Origin: Bacteroidales bacterium
Lineage (GTDB): Bacteria; Bacteroidota; Bacteroidia; Bacteroidales; JAADJA01
Length of the DNA stretch: 52,182 nucleotides
Direction of reading: 5' to 3'
Assembly: GCA_021740645.1 (NCBI GenBank)
Contig: JAIOZL010000037.1
Span: 1-52,182, forward strand
Part shown: positions 48,358 to 52,182 of the stretch, piece by piece
Layout: the number at the start of each line of letters is the position of its first letter
Position numbering within the stretch: the stretch's first letter is position 1
Position numbers and translations under genes: made by a program
Notes under the pieces: model-generated
What the model was told of the DNA's origin: nothing
Database searches by the model: none
Seen by the model: only the letters and a program-made list of their open reading frames with translations

Positions 48358-50454
48358 ATGAAAGTTAAGATACCCGATTTTGAAGTCAATAGTTCAATGG
48401 TTTTCATTTTGGTTTCAATACTGTTTCTTCCATTTGTATATACTACAGCGGTTCCTGATCCATCTCTATCGCCCCGCTTACTTGCACTGAATATCATCTT
48501 GTTAGTCTTTCTGATAGTTTTTTTAATAAATTATTTTAAAAGCCAAAAGATGTTTCAATTGTCTGTTTTTAAGACACCAATCTACAGGTTTTATATTGTT
48601 TATGTTTTGCTGTCAGGTTTTTCTGTATTGAATGCCATTAATATTTCAGAAGCTTTGTTTGAATGGTTAAAATTGATATCGATATTTGTATTTTTTCTAT
48701 TAGCTACAGTCCATATACAGCAATCAAAAAACAGTATCCTACTGATAGCTAAATCAATAATTGTGTTTTCTCTGTTAATTGGATTACGTGGTTATTATGA
48801 AATTTTTACAATAACATCAGAACAAGCTTTTGACCACCAAACATCCTACTTTATCCGGGCTTTTTCATCCAACAGGAACTTATATGCACAAATCCTTTTT
48901 TTATGCCTTCCTATTAATTTATATGGTGCGATTACATTCAAAAGGCTTTGGAGGATTGCGGCATTTACAGGGAGCTTGTTGCTTTTTATTCTGATACTGG
49001 TATTACTCACCCGGTCGGTTTGGTTAGCCACAATGTTTTCTATTGCAAGTTCATTCTCGGTTTTTGTTTTGTTTCATAAGTTGTTTGGTTTAACAAGCAG
49101 AACATTTAAAAAACTGATGTATAGCGTCATCCTCGCAATATTCATAAGTGTTATTACGATTTTCATTTTTTCAGCATTTGGGAATATTGAAGTATTTGGA
49201 AAACAATGGTTGTGGGTTCAAAACTATAAATTCGGTTCTTCCCTCGAACGGCTCGATTTATGGAAAAAAACCATTGATATGGGGCTAGATCACTGGTTTA
49301 TTGGAGTTGGCCAGGGAAACTGGCGGATTGTAATGCCACATTATGGACTAGGAAATCTCCGGTCATCTGAAGGGATTACCTTTTTTCAAAGGCCGCATAA
49401 CGACTTTTTATGGGTGTTCTCTGAAAATGGAATTTTTGCACTTGTATTTTATCTCTTGATTTTTTTATCAGGTATTTTTTATCTGCTCAAAACCATAAAA
49501 ATTTCAGCCTGCAAACAAGCCAAATTCCTAGCACTGGCACTTTTATTTGGATTAGCCGGGTATATAATCATAAGTTTATTGAGCTTTCCGAAAGAAAGAA
49601 TAGAACACCAGGTATTTATACATTTTTATCTGGCGATATCTGTTGTTTTAAATTATAATTTGAAACCCCAGAAGGAAGAAATAAAAACAAAGCTTTTTTT
49701 GGTTTTTTTGTTTTTTCTATTCTTGCTCATGGTCACTTCCACCTTCTTTTCGTTTAAGAAAGCAAAATCTGAAAGACATTTAATGAAAGTATATACAGCC
49801 CGCGAAGCCAGCGATTGGCAAACTGTAATCAAGGAAATCGAAAGGGCATCAATTTCTTTGACTACAATTGATGTTTATGGAACTCCCCTTGAATGGTATA
49901 AAGGAGAAGCCTTATTTAGTAAAAATGAAAAAGAAGATGCCCTTGGGTCATTTATTAAAGCATATAAATACAACCCAAATCATTTACATGTATTAAATAA
50001 CCTTGCAACCTGCCTTGAATTAAATGGAAATAGTGAAACTGCTAAAAAATACTATCAGGAAGCAATTTTTATTTCACCCAAATTTGAAGAATCATTGCTT
50101 AATTTAAGTGCCATATATTACAACCAAAACCTGATTGACTCTGCCTATCTGTACTTTTCTCAAATACCCGATACAACAAGTGGTACACGGTTTATACGGT
50201 TTAAAAAAGCCATTTTATGGAAATTATTTGATACTATACTTAAAAACGAAGGTGACCGTTTGTTGAGCAAATCAATTGAGCGTATCAGGAACGATTACAA
50301 CTGGATGCAAAAAGTACATAGTCAATCGATAGCAAAACAACTTGATATTAAGAACTGTATTTATGAGGAGGTTATTTATTTACTGGAAGAAGTTGACAGC
50401 ACCATTACACCTGAAATTGCCACAGCCTACAGATTAAAATTTAATGTAAATTAG
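48358..50454 (+). CDS. O-antigen ligase/polymerase family protein with C-terminal TPRs
   Basis: This is an inner-membrane protein of 698 residues with about a dozen hydrophobic segments to residue 470. The Wzy_C (O-antigen ligase) region contains a long periplasmic loop with SSLERLDLWKKTIDMGLDHWFIGVGQGNW and FFQRPHNDFLWVFSENG. The Arg and His-Asn in these motifs are typical of WaaL/Wzy-type enzymes. After the last helix (about 450-470), the soluble C-terminus carries TPR-like helical repeats (about 480-600: KEDALGSFIKAYKYNPNHL, NGNSETAKKYYQEAIFISP). Whether it ligates O-antigen to lipid A-core, polymerises repeats or glycosylates proteins cannot be decided. Bacteroidota homologues with TPRs are often annotated simply as ligases. 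Confidence 0.88.
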   Translation: MKVKIPDFEVNSSMVFILVSILFLPFVYTTAVPDPSLSPRLLALNIILLVFLIVFLINYFKSQKMFQLSVFKTPIYRFYIVYVLLSGFSVLNAINISEALFEWLKLISIFVFFLLATVHIQQSKNSILLIAKSIIVFSLLIGLRGYYEIFTITSEQAFDHQTSYFIRAFSSNRNLYAQILFLCLPINLYGAITFKRLWRIAAFTGSLLLFILILVLLTRSVWLATMFSIASSFSVFVLFHKLFGLTSRTFKKLMYSVILAIFISVITIFIFSAFGNIEVFGKQWLWVQNYKFGSSLERLDLWKKTIDMGLDHWFIGVGQGNWRIVMPHYGLGNLRSSEGITFFQRPHNDFLWVFSENGIFALVFYLLIFLSGIFYLLKTIKISACKQAKFLALALLFGLAGYIIISLLSFPKERIEHQVFIHFYLAISVVLNYNLKPQKEEIKTKLFLVFLFFLFLLMVTSTFFSFKKAKSERHLMKVYTAREASDWQTVIKEIERASISLTTIDVYGTPLEWYKGEALFSKNEKEDALGSFIKAYKYNPNHLHVLNNLATCLELNGNSETAKKYYQEAIFISPKFEESLLNLSAIYYNQNLIDSAYLYFSQIPDTTSGTRFIRFKKAILWKLFDTILKNEGDRLLSKSIERIRNDYNWMQKVHSQSIAKQLDIKNCIYEEVIYLLEEVDSTITPEIATAYRLKFNVN

Positions 50455-50467
50455 AAATTTAAAATAC

Positions 50468-50475
50468 TAAATTTG
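50468..50475 (+). promoter_or_regulatory. -7 box candidate for the IPT-repeat gene
   Basis: TAAATTTG matches TAnnTTTG, 20 bp before the start codon. It suggests the disrupted gene had its own promoter. Confidence 0.35.
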
Positions 50476-50495
50476 TATTGGTTTAAATTGAAACC

Positions 50496-52082
50496 ATGAA
50501 AAAAGAAAATATCCTTTTATTTATCTGCTTACTCCTCGCTCTTTCAATTCAAGCGCAAAGTCTGTCATTATCCAATGAAAACGGATCAGTTCCAAATAAT
50601 TCTGACCTTTATATTAGCGGGGATCTCACAGTATTCGAATTATTATGTAATGTTTCTTTTACGAATAATAGCACAGGAGCCATTGATGTTGGCTTAAAGA
50701 AAACGGAATTATCCATCATCAGCGGCCACCTAAATACATTTGAATATGCCGGATTTATTTTCCCTCCAAATATTTATATATCACCTTTTCAGGTTAACCT
50801 CTTACCAGGAAATACAAATAATGAATTTGTAGGGCATTTATACCATAATGACGTGATTGGCGAAAGCATTATCAGGTATACATTTTATGACTTTAGCAAT
50901 CCGGATGACTCCATTTGTGTAAACGTTCATTACCAGGTAAGTGATGATGAGCCTTTACTAACTGGAATTATACCTGATGAAGCAACAATTCCTGATGAGC
51001 TGACGGTTGAAATATCAGGATCATACACCCATTTTACCATGGGTACCGGAACCACTGTTTGGTTATCTTCGGGATCAAATTCCATATATTCATCATGGGT
51101 TAATGAAATTAATGATAGCATTTTGCAAGCACAATTTCTGTTTTCGAATACTAAAGTTCCGGATGTTTATGATGTATATACCCATAATTATGTTGATGGA
51201 GAATTAAATTTACCTGATGCCTTTACATTAAATCTAAATCCGAACCCACCCTATCTTGAAACCGTTGAACCCCCGTCAGCAGCAGCTGGCCAAATGATTA
51301 CACTTGTAATCACAGGAGGATATACAAATTTTACACAAGGTGTGGATTATGCGTATTTATTTTCAAACAATACCTGGTTAACTGATTATTCCATAACCAT
51401 TGTTTCCGACGAACAAATTGAAGTTGAAATACCAATTACCAGTGGTGTGCCATCTGGTTTGTATAGCCTGAAAGTAAAAACCGATTGGGATGGAACAATG
51501 TATTTATACGATGTTTTTACCGTTGAGGATGACCCTTCTCCCCAATTCCTCACTGATATCACACCTGATACCGGAACTATTCCCGAAAATTTATCGGTAA
51601 CCATAAGTGGCAATGGGACCCATTTTATGCAGGCTACCGGAACTATTGTAAAGTTCAGGCAGGGTTCTTCAACAATCTATCCATGGTCCGTCACAGAAAT
51701 AAGCAATACCGAGGTAACTGCTGAGTTTTCATTTGATAATTTTGATAATCCGGGTTTCTATGATGTGAATACATACAATGCCGTTGATGGAGATCTTTTT
51801 CTTGATAATGGATTTTATTTGAATCCAAATCCTAATCCTCCTCAAATCGTTTCTGTGGAACCTGATAGTGCCCTGCAAGGAGAAACCCTGCAAGTTGCCA
51901 TAAGCGGACAAAATACCAATTTTACGCAAGGAACCGGGACTATTGTATGGCTTAAACAGGATTTTTATATTATTAATCCCTATTCCACAACTGTTGTAAA
52001 CGATGAATTAATCAATGCCTCATTCCAGATAAGTGATGATGCCTTGTCTAGTCCTAAAATAAGTCTACAGGTTAAAAAATAA
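50496..52082 (+). pseudogene. IPT/TIG-like repeat surface protein, interrupted by an IS3-family element
   Basis: The first 516 residues are native. A signal peptide ends near IQAQ (about residue 21), then a domain of about 125 residues, then four Ig-like IPT/TIG-type units starting near 151, 250, 347 and 447 (period about 97-100). Units 1 and 3 resemble each other (TIPDELTVEISG...; TIPENLSVTISG...), as do 2 and 4, giving a super-repeat of about 200 residues. At 52045 the frame enters the end of an insertion sequence. The last 12 residues (LSSPKISLQVKK) and the stop codon come from IS DNA. The fourth unit is cut short, and the expected C-terminal sorting domain is absent, so the product is probably non-functional or not surface anchored. 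Confidence 0.75.
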
Positions 52083-52182
52083 ATTAGGCGACCAATTTAT
52101 ACACATGATCAGGTGTTTTATAGTTCAAAGATAAATGTAATCTTTTATGATTATATAAATGAATTGCATCTTTAGTAGCTCT
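52045..52182 (-). mobile_element. IS3-family insertion sequence, one end only
   Basis: The element starts at TGTCTAGTCCTAAAATAAGT (52045) and runs off the window. The outer TG and the position 39 bp from a transposase stop codon fit an IS3-family terminal inverted repeat. The transposase gene reads on the minus strand toward this end. The exact border is inferred. The other end and any target duplication lie outside the window. Confidence 0.68.
52084..52182 (-). CDS. IS3-family transposase (OrfB), C-terminal 32 residues only
   Basis: On the minus strand the DNA encodes RATKDAIHLYNHKRLHLSLN then YKTPDHVYKLVA and a TAA stop at 52084-52086. The run 'AIxxYNxxRxHxSLxYxTPxxV' is the invariant end of the DDE integrase-like domain in IS3/IS150-group OrfB, just after the catalytic Glu. 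The gene continues beyond the right edge of the window. It is too short for the OrfA/frameshift arrangement to be seen. Confidence 0.85.
   Translation of the reverse strand, partial: RATKDAIHLYNHKRLHLSLNYKTPDHVYKLVA

Noticed and set aside
1..52182. CRISPR array, rRNA operon or tRNA genes
   Set aside because: No regular spacer-repeat array and no rRNA or tRNA signature was seen anywhere.

Overview
The window reads as chromosomal DNA of a Bacteroidota species, probably a free-living or environmental member of the Bacteroidales/Marinilabiliales type. The grounds are: -7 promoter boxes of the form TAnnTTTG with little Shine-Dalgarno signal; a TonB-dependent receptor with an N-terminal CarboxypepD_reg-like domain; PorV/PorQ-like and type IX secretion (T9SS) cargo-like proteins; an UpxY-type NusG paralogue; a Kdo transferase (so an LPS outer membrane); and a two-propeller sensor kinase with a LytTR regulator. 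The taxonomic call is inference from gene content, not from a marker gene.

Layout. 1-514 is a decayed RAYT (IS200-like Y1 transposase) flanked by inverted hairpins. 515-4245 holds an omega-amidase and the TrkA/TrkH potassium system. 4260-7314 holds Kdo transferase with an outer-membrane protein on the minus strand and a divergent unknown outer-membrane protein. 7434-13616 is a six-gene nucleotide-sugar operon: a full set for a UDP-2,3-diacetamido-uronic acid type sugar, then GalE and a dTDP-glucose 4,6-dehydratase. FabD follows on the minus strand. 14852-18147 is Wza plus a Wzc-type tyrosine kinase whose tail is a pure Tyr-Gly tract. 18202-22232 is CysQ, CysC, CysD, CysN, i.e. PAPS synthesis and PAP removal. 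22410-24933 carries an UpxY-like antiterminator, an unlinked UmuD-like peptidase, a lipoprotein with a Rieske-like fold that has lost its ligands, and a small basic lipoprotein. 24940-28864 is a sensor kinase/response regulator pair. 29037-38875 is a small membrane protein, then a TonB receptor, a 1467-residue secreted protein and a PorV-like barrel in one operon. 38980-48161 holds GreA, a HIT protein, a long PurF paralogue, a beta-helix T9SS cargo protein, a GNAT enzyme, a C69 dipeptidase, a head-repeat protein and a metallophosphoesterase. 48358-50454 is an O-antigen-ligase/TPR protein. The window ends in a repeat-domain surface protein that has been cut by an IS3-family element (52045 onward).

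How the genes fit together. The nucleotide-sugar operon, Wza/Wzc, the PAPS genes and the O-antigen ligase make sense as parts of surface polysaccharide production, perhaps of a sulfated polymer. However, no glycosyltransferase, flippase or sulfotransferase lies in view, so the assembly genes must be elsewhere. The TonB receptor/secreted giant/PorV-like trio looks like a dedicated surface or secretion module and is the best candidate for an undescribed system here. No rRNA, tRNA or CRISPR array was seen.
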